Below the pieces are notes generated by a model. That model was not told the DNA's origin. It worked only from the letters and a program-made list of their open reading frames with translations, and searched no databases. The position numbers were made by a program, and so were the translations under genes. Below are positions 36,068-44,895 of a stretch of 64,000 bases of DNA, in pieces; the stretch's first letter is position 1, and every line of letters starts with the position of its first letter. This DNA is from JAJRXR01 sp041402005 (GTDB taxonomy: Bacteria > Planctomycetota > Phycisphaerae > Phycisphaerales > UBA1924), in contig JAWKTB010000002.1 in assembly GCA_041402005.1 (NCBI GenBank), forward strand, positions 310,001-374,000. The letters run 5' to 3'.

Positions 36068-37636
36068 TCACTTGGCCAGACGCGCGATCAGCCGCCACGC
36101 GTCGTGGTTCGAGAGCGTATGCCCGGCCTCGGCGTTGAACCGCTCGACCAGCGCGTCGAACTCCGGCGCGTACACGAGCCGGTCCCGCGCCCCGAGCGAC
36201 CCCGCCGCATCTACGACCAGCCGCGTCAAGTGCTCCTGATCCTCGCCCGAGATCTTCGGGACCGACGTCTCGGTCCGTCCCATCCGGGGCAGGCGCCCGG
36301 CCTTGCGCAGGTTGTGCAGTCGGTGGAACGCCTCGCGCCGGTCCGGCGCCCGCTCGCCGAGCGCTTCGACCAGCTCGCGATGCAGCGACTCGAACGCGTC
36401 CGTGTAGGGCAGCGCGTCGAGCGTCCGCCCCGCGCGCTGGTACACCGCGACAAGCGCCCGATCGACCTCGTCGGTGGAGCCCATCTCGAAGAGCGCCCCC
36501 TGATCGCCCGGCGCCCCCGCCTCGGGCGGGCGGTCGCCCTGGAGCATGACGTCTTCCCACGCGATCATCGCCTCGTCCGCCTCGCGCGTGGGGTCGAGGA
36601 AGTCCTGCAGGCAGCGCTCGAAGAGGACGTGCCGACGTGTGCACGCGAGGTCCCCCGAGGCGTGCCCGACGGGCACGACGAACCGCCACTTCTGGCCGGG
36701 CGAGGTCGCCAGCGCGTTGAACACCGCCGCCGCCGTCGGCGCCGGCACCACCTCGTCGTGCAGCGCCAGCTTGCACAAGGTCGGCGTGCGCACGCGACCG
36801 GCGTGCACGACCGTGTCCGTCAGACGCAGTCGCGTCAGCAACTCCTCGCGCCGCGCCGGGTTCAGCTCCAGCACGCTCGCGATCTCCCGTCCCGTGCCCG
36901 CCGCCTCGTGCTCGAGACGCCACGCCCAGTCTCCCAGCGCCGGCGACCCGATCACCAGGCGGTCGATCACCTGCTCGCGCGCGAGCCGCCCCGACAGCTG
37001 CGCCGCGGCCATCACCGCCAGCGCCCCCCCGAGCGACTCGCCCACCAGAAACAGCGGGCGCTTCTCGGTCAGCGGACGCCCGGGCGCCCCGTCCTCCACC
37101 TCCGCGAGGCGGTTGCGCATCACGCGGCACGCGTTGGCGACGTCCGCGACCGCCTGGGGCAGCACCCACGCCGTCATCGACTCGGGCCCCTCCCCCGGGG
37201 CGTCGAACCCCCGGGTGATCCAGCCGAGCCCCCGCTCGTCGCGCGTCGTCATGTCCCCGGTCGTGCGCGCCGAGCCTGGATACCCGCGCACGCGCACGAG
37301 CAGGACGGCGAGCCCGCGCTGCGTCGCCCAGCGCCAGCGCACCGCGTCCCGCTCCAGCGGGCGGGGCGAGCTGTACCCGTGCAGCACGACCACGCCGGCG
37401 CGGGTCTGTCCCTCCGCCTCCAGCAGGCGGCACCCGACGACCGCGCCCCCGACGCTCTTGAACGTGTGCGTGACACCGGGCGCGTCGTCGCCCGACGCCG
37501 CCTCCAGACGCGGTCGATCACCCACGAGCGTCCGGAACCACCAGCCCCAGAACACGGAATGGTCAGGCGCCGGCGTCGAGTCGCCCACGCGCGACAGGTG
37601 ACGCACGCCCGAGCTCAGCGACCGGTCCTGGCTCAT
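36068..37636 (-). CDS. Large alpha/beta-hydrolase
   Basis: About 522 residues. Alpha/beta-hydrolase core in the first 350: oxyanion region VVVLHGYSSPRPLERD, nucleophile elbow VGESLGGALAVMAAAQ with Ser, a late acid and PVGHASGD with the probable catalytic His. The remaining 170 residues are a mostly helical extension with no recognised domain. It resembles ABHD18-like or acetyl-xylan-esterase-like hydrolases. The substrate is unknown. ATG 37636 is chosen; a GTG nine bases upstream is an alternative. It lies 17 bases from the propeller gene upstream. Confidence 0.75.
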   Translation of the reverse strand: MSQDRSLSSGVRHLSRVGDSTPAPDHSVFWGWWFRTLVGDRPRLEAASGDDAPGVTHTFKSVGGAVVGCRLLEAEGQTRAGVVVLHGYSSPRPLERDAVRWRWATQRGLAVLLVRVRGYPGSARTTGDMTTRDERGLGWITRGFDAPGEGPESMTAWVLPQAVADVANACRVMRNRLAEVEDGAPGRPLTEKRPLFLVGESLGGALAVMAAAQLSGRLAREQVIDRLVIGSPALGDWAWRLEHEAAGTGREIASVLELNPARREELLTRLRLTDTVVHAGRVRTPTLCKLALHDEVVPAPTAAAVFNALATSPGQKWRFVVPVGHASGDLACTRRHVLFERCLQDFLDPTREADEAMIAWEDVMLQGDRPPEAGAPGDQGALFEMGSTDEVDRALVAVYQRAGRTLDALPYTDAFESLHRELVEALGERAPDRREAFHRLHNLRKAGRLPRMGRTETSVPKISGEDQEHLTRLVVDAAGSLGARDRLVYAPEFDALVERFNAEAGHTLSNHDAWRLIARLAK

Positions 37637-37652
37637 GGCTCGCACCGGGGTG

Positions 37653-38897
37653 TTACCCGCCCTGTCCGTGGCTCTCGGCCGCCTTCTGCATCGCGGCCTC
37701 GAACATCTTGGCCCTCAACGCCGCCACGTTGAACCGGGCGATCCACACCTGGCTCGACGGGATGTACGCCTCCTGGTCCGTCCCCTCCGGCGCCCGCTGG
37801 CTCGTCCACATCATGAACATCCCGTCGCGGCTGAACACCGGCAGCCCGTCGAACCCCGCCGCCCTCGTCACCCGCACGCTCACGCGGTCTGCCGGCGCCT
37901 TGGCCGCGTCCGGCGTCGTGTCGATCGCGTACACCTCGTAGTTCGCGTGGCCCAGGCGGCTGGTCGCGAAGACCGCCAGGTCCGCGTAGGGGTGGATGAA
38001 CGGCGCCCAGTTGACGTTCTTGTCGTCCGTGAGCTTGATCTCGGGCTCGACCCCGGTGATCGCGCCCGCGTCGTCGAACGTGAGCACGCCCTCGTAGAGC
38101 TGGAGCAGACTGTCCTCGTTGCGGTCGGAGCGGTAGATGATCCGCTTGCCGTCGGGTGAGAAGAAGGGCCCGCCGTCGTACCCGGGCTTGGCGACGAGCT
38201 TGAGCTGCGCGTGGGTCAGGGTGTCGTAGACCCAGATGTCGCCATCGGGCGCCGCGCCATCCTTGGGCGGCTCGGCGTGCGTGTAAAGGATCCAGCGCCC
38301 GTCGGGCGACCAGGACCCCTCCGCGTCGTACCCGTCGCGCTCGAAGATCGGCTTGGGCTCGGGCACGGTCTCCGTCGCGAGATCCTCGGGCAGATGCGTC
38401 GAGACGATCTCCGTCTCGCGCGGGAACGACCAGGCGTACTTGCTCGTGCCTCGCTGGTACCCCGGCGCGTCCTCCTGCTTCGGCGGCGCCATCGTCGAGC
38501 CGAACAGGATCAGCGAGGGATCCTTCGGGTTGAACCACCCGCAGGTGTTGGCCGAGCCGGGCGCCGACACCCGTGTGATGTTGCGCAGCCCCGCCACCTC
38601 GCCGTTGGGCTTGAAGGTCAGGTCTGCGACGTACATCGCGTAGTGGGGGCTGGGCTTCTCGCCCTCCGGAGGGTGTTCGACCGCCTGGAAGATCACGCGA
38701 TGCCCGTCGGGCGAGAAGTACGCCTCGCCCGCCTTGATGAACATCTCGGGGTCGGTCAGGCGGGCCTGGTAGGTCAGCACCGGCGCCTCCGCCTCGGCCC
38801 AGTCAACGTGGCTGACCGCCTCGTCGTCGGGTCCAGCCCCGCCGACGACCAGGACGCCGCCCGCCGCCAGTACGCATCCCATCAGCTTGAATCGCAC
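37653..38897 (-). CDS. TolB/PD40-type beta-propeller, exported
   Basis: About 414 residues from GTG 38897, which has GGAGGG at good spacing and gives a signal peptide (LMGCVLAAGGVLVVGGAG). Several WD40-like PD40 blades are visible: AYFSPDGHRVIFQA, GSWSPDGRWILYTH, PFFSPDGKRIIYRSD and PVFSRDGMFMMWTS. Such propellers bind peptides or proteins in the periplasm, often with peptidases or the Tol system. The downstream gene on the same strand is the large hydrolase, so the pair may work together, but this is inference. Confidence 0.82.
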   Translation of the reverse strand: MRFKLMGCVLAAGGVLVVGGAGPDDEAVSHVDWAEAEAPVLTYQARLTDPEMFIKAGEAYFSPDGHRVIFQAVEHPPEGEKPSPHYAMYVADLTFKPNGEVAGLRNITRVSAPGSANTCGWFNPKDPSLILFGSTMAPPKQEDAPGYQRGTSKYAWSFPRETEIVSTHLPEDLATETVPEPKPIFERDGYDAEGSWSPDGRWILYTHAEPPKDGAAPDGDIWVYDTLTHAQLKLVAKPGYDGGPFFSPDGKRIIYRSDRNEDSLLQLYEGVLTFDDAGAITGVEPEIKLTDDKNVNWAPFIHPYADLAVFATSRLGHANYEVYAIDTTPDAAKAPADRVSVRVTRAAGFDGLPVFSRDGMFMMWTSQRAPEGTDQEAYIPSSQVWIARFNVAALRAKMFEAAMQKAAESHGQGG

Positions 38898-38985
38898 GTC
38901 TACCCTCCGCAATCCAGCGCCAGTCCACCAGGCGCACCATGCCAAGCCTAGCCGCGGCGTTCCCCCGCGGCCCCGCCCGCGAGCC

Positions 38986-39648
38986 ATGCCCCCGTCCATC
39001 CTCGACCAGACCCGCCTCGTGCACGCCGCCGACCGGTTCGTCGTCGTGGACAAGCCCGTCGGCGTGCGCTCCGTCCCGGGCAACGGACCCGAGGGCGACG
39101 TCTGCGTGGAGGCCTGGGTCCGCGCCCGCTTTCCCCTCGCCGACGGGCCCCTGACCGTCCACCGACTCGACATGGCGACCAGCGGCCTCATGGTCTACGC
39201 CCTCGACCGCGACGCCCAGGCCGAACTCTCACGCCAGTTCATGAAACGCCGCGTCGCCAAGACCTACACCGCCCTGCTCGACGGCGTGCCCGAGGGCGAC
39301 TCGGGCGTCATCGACCTGCCCATGCGCGTCGACTGGCCCAACCGCCCGCGGCAGATCGTCGACCATGAGCTGGGTCGCCCCGCACGAACCGAGTGGCGCC
39401 TGCTCAGCGTCGAGACGCACAACGAGCGTGCATGCGCCCGCGTCGAGTTCGTCCCGATCACCGGGCGCTCACACCAGCTCCGCGTGCACGCCGCCCACGC
39501 CGACGGGCTCGGGCGCCCCATCCTGGGCGACACGCTGTACGCCGACGCTGGCTCCGCCCCGCGACTCCTCCTGCACGCGACGACGCTCGCATTCACGGAT
39601 CCGGGTACGGACCAGCGCATCGAGTTCGCCTCGCCCGCGCCGTTCTGA
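38986..39648 (+). CDS. RluA-family RNA pseudouridine synthase
   Basis: 220 residues, a single catalytic domain with no S4 domain, like RluA/TruC. The conserved motif LTVHRLDMATSGLMVYALD contains the catalytic Asp; VVVDKPVGVRS and ITGRSHQLRVHAAH are the other family motifs. It isomerises uridine in rRNA or tRNA; which position is not predictable. The ATG at 38986 is used; the open frame extends 99 bases upstream into the divergent propeller gene's leader. Confidence 0.9.
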   Translation: MPPSILDQTRLVHAADRFVVVDKPVGVRSVPGNGPEGDVCVEAWVRARFPLADGPLTVHRLDMATSGLMVYALDRDAQAELSRQFMKRRVAKTYTALLDGVPEGDSGVIDLPMRVDWPNRPRQIVDHELGRPARTEWRLLSVETHNERACARVEFVPITGRSHQLRVHAAHADGLGRPILGDTLYADAGSAPRLLLHATTLAFTDPGTDQRIEFASPAPF

Positions 39649-39673
39649 GCTCGAGATGTCACTGCTTCGAGGT

Positions 39674-40177
39674 CTAGAGATGCTTCACGCGCCGCTCCGC
39701 GTGCCCGTCCCAGCTCAAACCGACCGCGATCATCAAGCGGTCGAGCGACCGGGCGTCTGCGTCGGTGAAGCTGCCCCGCTCGAACGAGTCGAGGTCGAGC
39801 ACCCCCCAGCATGACCCGTCCGAGTCGAACATCGGCACGATGACCTCGGAAAGGTCCCGGGGGTCGCACTTGATGACGCGCGAGCCGAGGTTAGTCAGGT
39901 CCGCCGCCACGATCGGCGTCTTCTCGAGCCAGGACTTGCCGCACAACCCGGTCAACGCGATGGGCGAGCAGGCCGGCCTGTCCCGACAGGGCCCGAGGAT
40001 CATCTCCTCGTCCCCGGCGCTGGCGGTGTAGAACCCAAGCCAGGACACCCCCTTGTCCTGGAGGTGGCGCCACATGGCGTCGACCGCCTGCTCCATGCGA
40101 TTGGCGCGCGAACCGCTCACGCCGACCAGCGAGCGCGAGATCGCGCCGTAGTCCCGCATGTATCGCGTGAACGCCAT
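39674..40177 (-). CDS. GAF-domain protein, free methionine-(R)-sulfoxide reductase-like
   Basis: 167 residues, one GAF domain. Compared with fRMsr it keeps the three cysteines that form the redox relay: DRPAC, GLCGK and IKCDPRDLSE, and the motif WLGFYTASAGDEEMILGP. It may therefore reduce free methionine-R-sulfoxide rather than be a cyclic-nucleotide sensor. It differs from typical members in the spacing between the first two cysteines. Encoded convergently with the RluA-type gene. Confidence 0.75.
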   Translation of the reverse strand: MAFTRYMRDYGAISRSLVGVSGSRANRMEQAVDAMWRHLQDKGVSWLGFYTASAGDEEMILGPCRDRPACSPIALTGLCGKSWLEKTPIVAADLTNLGSRVIKCDPRDLSEVIVPMFDSDGSCWGVLDLDSFERGSFTDADARSLDRLMIAVGLSWDGHAERRVKHL

Positions 40178-40212
40178 GGCGGTGGGGGCGCCCCTTCGTG
40201 GGGGCGTGAGCC

Positions 40213-40455
40213 TCAGAGCGTCGCGGACGTGAAGGGCAGTAGACCCATGAACCGGGCCCGCTTGACCGCCTGGGCCACCATCCGCTGCTGACGCGCGGTC
40301 GTGCCCAGGCGCTTGCGCCCGTAGATCTTCCCGTTCGGCGTCATCATCCGCCGAAGCGTCTCCACGTCCTTCCAGTCCACGTACTCGATGCCCTTGCCCG
40401 AGGTCGTGGTGGCCTTGGTGGGCCCGCCGGGCCCGAATCGGCTGAATCGGCTCAT
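40213..40455 (-). CDS. rpsR: 30S ribosomal protein S18
   Basis: 80 residues from ATG 40455 behind CGGAG. Matches S18 through YVDWKDVETLRRMMTPNGKI, RKRLGTTARQQRMVAQAVKRAR and GLLPF. The first 25 residues are Gly/Thr-rich and replace the usual Arg/Lys-rich start. No CxxC zinc motif is present, so it is the C-minus form. It is not beside rpsF, ssb or rplI as in many bacteria. Confidence 0.95.
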   Translation of the reverse strand: MSRFSRFGPGGPTKATTTSGKGIEYVDWKDVETLRRMMTPNGKIYGRKRLGTTARQQRMVAQAVKRARFMGLLPFTSATL

Positions 40456-40540
40456 TGAAAGCTCCGTCTCGGTCTCGCGGCCCACCCCTTACCCCACGCG
40501 GGGCGTCGCGGCGGGCGACGGATGAATCTCGACCCCAAAC

Positions 40541-41131
40541 CTAGGCCTCGTCCTCCTCGGAATCGAGCTTGGACCCGCCCTCGCCCTCGCCCCGACGCCC
40601 CGCGGCCCGGGCCTCCATCGGGTGGTCCAGCCCCAGCACCCCCGACCCCCGCCAGGCCAGGAGCAGGGCCACCGCCAGCAGGGCCAGGTCACGCCAGACG
40701 TGGCACCAGCCCATCGGCCCGGTGCACGGCCAGTCGTACTCCCCGAAGCACCCGCACGAGACCTCCATCTTCCGCGCGATCACCGAGACGATCGCGATCG
40801 TGAAGAGGAAGAGCTGGGCCGAGAGCAGCGTCGCCGCCGCCCGAGTCCACAGGCCCAGGATCAGCAGCACGCCGCAGATCGCCTCCGCCCATGGAATCGA
40901 GAACGTCAGCAGCTTGATGACCTGCTCCCCGCCGTCGACCGGGATGATCTTGAACGCCTTTATCGACTCGGCGAACGCCTGGGCCGGGCTGTCGATGATC
41001 GTGTTGGTCACGGGCTTGGAGAACAGCTTCACCCAGGCGGCGAACAGGAAGATCGCGCCCAGCGCCAGGCGCAGGGGCGCCAGCAGCACGATCGACTCGA
41101 TCCAGCGGAGCGCGCTCACGGGCTTGCTCAT
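40541..41131 (-). CDS. DoxX/MauE-like four-helix membrane protein
   Basis: 196 residues from ATG 41131 behind GGAGG. About four transmembrane helices: APLRLALGAIFLFAAWVKLF, LTFSIPWAEAICGVLLILGL, TLLSAQLFLFTIAIVSVIA and LALLAVALLLAWRGSGVLGL. SCGCFG after helix 3 is a Cys pair typical of the MauE/DoxX group, linked to thiol or sulfur redox. The C-terminal tail is acidic. Its start overlaps the rhodanese stop (ATGA) as last gene of a four-gene operon. Confidence 0.82.
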   Translation of the reverse strand: MSKPVSALRWIESIVLLAPLRLALGAIFLFAAWVKLFSKPVTNTIIDSPAQAFAESIKAFKIIPVDGGEQVIKLLTFSIPWAEAICGVLLILGLWTRAAATLLSAQLFLFTIAIVSVIARKMEVSCGCFGEYDWPCTGPMGWCHVWRDLALLAVALLLAWRGSGVLGLDHPMEARAAGRRGEGEGGSKLDSEEDEA

Positions 41132-41766
41132 CCCCCGCCCTCCGGGGGCGCCCCCTCGTCGACGTCGTACCCCGCCGCGGCCCACTCCGTGAAGCCGACC
41201 TTCATGATCATCAGATTCGTGAACCCCGCCTCCTGCAGACGGATCGCGACATTCTCCGAGGCGTCGCACTCGCCGCCGACGCAGTAGATCACGACCTGCC
41301 CGTCGTACCCGCCGGCGAACTTCTCGATCTCGAAGATCATCGCCCCGGTCACCTCGCTGGCGGGCATCCAGTATGCCCCGGCGATGTGCCCGTCGGCGTA
41401 CTCGTGCAGCGGGCGGGCGTCGATGAAGACCGCCGTGAAGTCGTCCCAGATCGCCTTCGCCTGATCGAGGTCGATGTACGTGAACGCGGAGTCGGCATGA
41501 TCCACCGCCGGCGTCTGATTGGGCTTGTCCCGCCCCGCGACGCCGATCGGCGACATCTGGGTCTCGTCGCCGTGGTTCGTCGTTGGATCGACTTCCTCGC
41601 CGCCGCCATCGGTCGGCGTCTGGACCGTCTGAGCCTCCTTGGGCTCGACGGGCTTTGGTGTGCCCGCGAGCTTGACGGGGACGAAGATCGAGTGGGCCGC
41701 GCCGAGCCCGCCCGCGACCCCCGCGATCGCCAGCGCCCCGACGATCGCCGCCGTGGCTTTACCCAT
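41128..41766 (-). CDS. Membrane-anchored rhodanese-like protein
   Basis: 212 residues. One N-terminal hydrophobic helix (TAAIVGALAIAGVAGGLGAA) acts as anchor or signal, then a Pro/Thr/Glu-rich linker to about residue 90, then a rhodanese domain: VFIDARPLHEYADGHIAGA and the active-site loop IYCVGGECDAS with the sulfur-accepting Cys. It probably handles sulfane sulfur or a thiol outside the membrane. Start and stop overlap both neighbours (8 bases with the DUF1573 gene, 4 with DoxX). Confidence 0.88.
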   Translation of the reverse strand: MGKATAAIVGALAIAGVAGGLGAAHSIFVPVKLAGTPKPVEPKEAQTVQTPTDGGGEEVDPTTNHGDETQMSPIGVAGRDKPNQTPAVDHADSAFTYIDLDQAKAIWDDFTAVFIDARPLHEYADGHIAGAYWMPASEVTGAMIFEIEKFAGGYDGQVVIYCVGGECDASENVAIRLQEAGFTNLMIMKVGFTEWAAAGYDVDEGAPPEGGG

Positions 41767-42880
41767 CGTTCTTGCCCTTGGCGTCGGCGCCGAGCTTCGC
41801 GCCGGTCAGCGCATCGACGGTCCGCAGGATCCGCATCCGCACGGGGACGTTGATCGTCCCCTCGCCGGCGACGTCGGTGACGATGTTCACCTCGGCCTCG
41901 CCGTCGCCGGGCTCGGTCCCCAGGGGCGCGACGCACTCGAGTTTCACGATGTACCCCACGCCGTACTTCTCTTCGAGGGGCTCGACGTGCGTCTCGATCT
42001 CCATCGTGCCCGTCTTCGCCTCGACGCTCACGATCTCGAACGTCTCGCCCTTGCGATGACGCAGCATGAACGCGCCCTCGCCCTTCTCGCCCGCCTCGCG
42101 CGGCTTGATCCGCACCATCGGCGGACGCACCTCGATGTCCCCCTGGACCGCGACCGACAGCGGGATCTCCACCTCCGGACGCCTCGAGTCGTTCGTCTGG
42201 ACCTTGAGCGTGTCCTCGAACTGCGCGACCTGGGGATACCCGTTGAACGTCACCTCGATCGTCGTGCCCCGGAGCGTCTCGCCGAACCGCCCGCGCGTCG
42301 GGCGGGTCTCGAGGATCTTGACGCTGAAGTGGTCAGTGTCCTCGACGCTCGCGCCCGTGACCTGGAAGTCGTCGGTGCGACCGGAGACCTCGATCGTCGC
42401 CGTGTTGGTCTCGCCCTTGGGCACGTTCCCGAGGAACACCTGCCCCGGGCGCGCCCAGACCAGCGGACGAACCCGACCGGCGAGCTTGACGATGTTCTTC
42501 CCGCCCCGGTAGTCGTTGCTCAGGACCGTGATCTTCCGCTCGCCGTCGGCGTACAGGCCCGGGTACGTGTCGTACTTGACGTGGATCTCCCCGCTCTCCC
42601 CCGGGGCGTACACCCACTTGTCGAGCTCGGGCACGGTGCAACCGCAGTCGGCCTCGAGCTTGTCGATCACGAGGTCCACGTCGCCGGCGTTGGTGAACTT
42701 GAACGAGGTCTCGACGTCCTCGTCGTCGGAGATGTCGCCGAACTTGAAGACATCGTTCTCGAACTTGATGATGGCGCGCCCCTTGGGCTTGATGGACGGC
42801 GGGCTCGCCGCCGGGGGCAGCGCCTGCGCGCTCCCCGCCGCCACCACCGCCGCGATCATCGCCAACAGCATCCGCGTCAT
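41759..42880 (-). CDS. DUF1573 secreted protein, second of a pair
   Basis: 373 residues with signal peptide (LLAMIAAVVAAGSAQA). N-terminal DUF1573 domain, an Ig-like beta sandwich: FKFGDISDDEDVETSFKF, TNAGDVDLVI, and the family CGC motif in LEADCGCTVPEL. Further similar beta-sandwich domains fill the rest. DUF1573 proteins are abundant in Planctomycetes and Bacteroidetes with no proven role. The link here with rhodanese and MauE-like genes points to a redox or metal/sulfur task in the periplasm. It follows the other DUF1573 gene by 33 bases. Confidence 0.88.
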   Translation of the reverse strand: MTRMLLAMIAAVVAAGSAQALPPAASPPSIKPKGRAIIKFENDVFKFGDISDDEDVETSFKFTNAGDVDLVIDKLEADCGCTVPELDKWVYAPGESGEIHVKYDTYPGLYADGERKITVLSNDYRGGKNIVKLAGRVRPLVWARPGQVFLGNVPKGETNTATIEVSGRTDDFQVTGASVEDTDHFSVKILETRPTRGRFGETLRGTTIEVTFNGYPQVAQFEDTLKVQTNDSRRPEVEIPLSVAVQGDIEVRPPMVRIKPREAGEKGEGAFMLRHRKGETFEIVSVEAKTGTMEIETHVEPLEEKYGVGYIVKLECVAPLGTEPGDGEAEVNIVTDVAGEGTINVPVRMRILRTVDALTGAKLGADAKGKNDG

Positions 42881-42913
42881 TGCTCCGCTCCTCTGGCCGA
42901 CCCCGGCTATCGC

Positions 42914-44014
42914 TCAGCGCGTCTGGATCACCCCGGTCACCGGCACCCGGATCTCTTCCTCGCCATCGACATCGGTGCGGATGATGATGTCCTGGGAGAT
43001 CCTCGGGTTCACCCGAGCCGCGGTCACCTTCATCCTGACCTTGTACACGTCCATCTTGTCGGGGTCGGCCGGGTGGCTCTCGAACTCGATCTGCGCCGGC
43101 CCGTCCTCGAACTCGATCCCGAGCAGCTTGAAGGGCTCACCCTTCCGGTTGGCGACCGTGAACTCGCGCTCGAACGTCTCACCCAGCTTCGGGCGCCCCA
43201 GCGCGATCCGCATCGGCGCGACCGCGATGTCGCCCTGGATCGACACGATCACCGGCGCCGTCACGATCTCGCGCCTCGGGTCGTTCGTCCGGATCGTCAG
43301 CTCGTCGTCGAAGCGCCCGACGGTCTTCGAGGGCTTGAGGGTCATCTCGAAGGTGGTCCGACGGAGTTTTTCGCCGTCCTCCTCGAACGCCTCGGTCCCC
43401 AGCGACTTGATCTCGAACATGTCGAGGTTGCGGATCACCGTCGCTCGCATGGCCTCGAAGTCCTCGGTCCGCCCGGTGACGGTGAACGTCGTCGTCATGC
43501 TCTCGCCCTTGGGAACCGTGCCCAGGGAGATCGTCGAGGGGTTGACCTCGACGAGCTGGATGACGTTCGCCTCGACGTGCAGCTCGATGTCCTTGCCGCT
43601 CAGGTCGTTGCACTCGATGTAGACCGTCTTGTGCTGCGCCCCGTGCTTGCCCTTCGGGTTGAACGTCACGTGGATCTTGCCCGACTCGCCCGGCTTGTAG
43701 AGCGTCTTCTCGGGCTCCGCCGCCGTGCACCCGCACGACGAACGCACGTTCACGATCTCGAGGTCGTGGTCGCCCGCGTTGGTGAACTCGAAATCCAGTT
43801 CAACCTCCTCGTGGTCGAAGACCGTGCCCACGTCCTTGGTCGTCTGCTTGAACTCGACCCGCGTCGGGGTCGTGACCTTCGGGCTGACGCGCTCGACCTG
43901 GGGCGGCGTCCCGCGCGGGGGCAATGGCGGGGGCAGCCCCGCGGCTCCCATGCACGCCGCCGCGCCCACCACCATCAACAAGCCCATCGTCACGTTCACC
44001 TTCTTGCTCGCCAT
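42914..44014 (-). CDS. DUF1573 secreted protein, first of a pair
   Basis: 366 residues from ATG 44014 behind GAGGAG; a signal peptide follows (VTMGLLMVVGAAACMGAAG, where the Cys could be a lipobox). DUF1573 marks: TKDVGTVFDHEEVELDFEF, TNAGDHDLEIV and SSCGCTAAEPEK. The domain order matches the downstream paralogue, so the pair arose by tandem duplication. It is the first gene of the DUF1573-DUF1573-rhodanese-DoxX operon; the 408-bp region upstream presumably holds the promoter. Confidence 0.88.
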   Translation of the reverse strand: MASKKVNVTMGLLMVVGAAACMGAAGLPPPLPPRGTPPQVERVSPKVTTPTRVEFKQTTKDVGTVFDHEEVELDFEFTNAGDHDLEIVNVRSSCGCTAAEPEKTLYKPGESGKIHVTFNPKGKHGAQHKTVYIECNDLSGKDIELHVEANVIQLVEVNPSTISLGTVPKGESMTTTFTVTGRTEDFEAMRATVIRNLDMFEIKSLGTEAFEEDGEKLRRTTFEMTLKPSKTVGRFDDELTIRTNDPRREIVTAPVIVSIQGDIAVAPMRIALGRPKLGETFEREFTVANRKGEPFKLLGIEFEDGPAQIEFESHPADPDKMDVYKVRMKVTAARVNPRISQDIIIRTDVDGEEEIRVPVTGVIQTR

Positions 44015-44422
44015 GATCGGCTCCTCGATCGCTCCCGGAGGTCGGAACGCCCCGGGGGTCGCCCCCAAATCTCTTGTCCTCGCGTACAGGGCGGCGATTC
44101 CAGAAAGAAACGCCGGCTCTCTACCCATACCGCCCCGACGCCACCGCGGTTCTACCTTATTCGCGCCACGCCCCCAAGGTCTCCCATCCTCGAACTCGAC
44201 GCCCCGGGTCCCCGCAATCGGGCCGCAAAACCCGCATCAGCAGGCCCGAGAGGCGGTGGAGCCCGCCCAGGCTCCGTACATTTTGGCGACGCCGATCGCG
44301 TGTCGGTCGCGGCGGGCTCCCCTACGCGACGACGCTCGCCGGGGGGCGCGGGTTCACGCGCCTCTTCGAGACGTGTCGGAAATCGTCCGAGAACGGCGCG
44401 CGGTGGGTCTTCCGATACACGC
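44015..44422. other. 408-bp intergenic region upstream of the DUF1573 operon
   Basis: No gene with good codon usage on either strand. It is GC-rich without a strong palindrome. The operon promoter is expected here but no clear -35/-10 pair can be picked out by eye. Confidence 0.5.
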
Positions 44423-44866
44423 CTACGGGCACCCCTCCCCGAACGCGACGAGGAACGCGAAGACGTCGGAGAAGTCGAACGTGCCGAAGGGCACGGCGAG
44501 ATCCGCCGCCGCCTCCATGTTCCCAAACGCGACCAGGAAGAAGAAGACATCGGAGAAGTCGAGCACGCCGAACGGGACGTCGTAGTCGGCGACGTTGCAG
44601 GGCCCCTGAACCGCGCCGGGCCAGAACCCCGGGTAGAGCGTGAACTGTCCACCGGTCAGGGGCTCGCTGGCGTCGAACTGCCCGATCGTGCCGCCGAGCG
44701 TGAACACACCGCCCGAGGCGAACGTGACCCCGCCCCCGTCGATGGTGTGCCAGCTCAGGTCGAAGACGCCGCCGGTCTGAGCGACGGCGGCGGGCGTCAG
44801 CATCGAGGCGCCCGCGATCGCCAGCACCAGGGCGCCGAGGCGTGAAGGGATCTGGATGCGAGACAT
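44423..44866 (-). CDS. Short secreted protein with two DFSDV dockerin-like units
   Basis: 147 residues. Signal peptide to about residue 30 (LVLAIAGASMLTPAAVAQ), then a beta domain (FDLSWHTIDGGGVTFASGG, FTLGGTIGQFD, YPGFWPGA), then CNVADYDVP and two repeats of GxxDFSDVFxFLVAFG ending EGCP. The last two units are the Phycisphaerae C-terminal tail also present at 7221-8579. The tail is thought to be a calcium-binding or sorting module; its receptor is unknown. Confidence 0.75.
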   Translation of the reverse strand: MSRIQIPSRLGALVLAIAGASMLTPAAVAQTGGVFDLSWHTIDGGGVTFASGGVFTLGGTIGQFDASEPLTGGQFTLYPGFWPGAVQGPCNVADYDVPFGVLDFSDVFFFLVAFGNMEAAADLAVPFGTFDFSDVFAFLVAFGEGCP

Positions 44867-44895
44867 CGGCCTTCTCCTTGCTGAGTGAGTTCAGC

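Noticed and set aside
41639..44845. Very long open frame (over 1000 codons) on the plus strand
   Set aside because: It is antisense to the DUF1573-rhodanese operon, has Arg/Leu/Asp-rich low-complexity translation and no family motif; high GC keeps antisense frames open.
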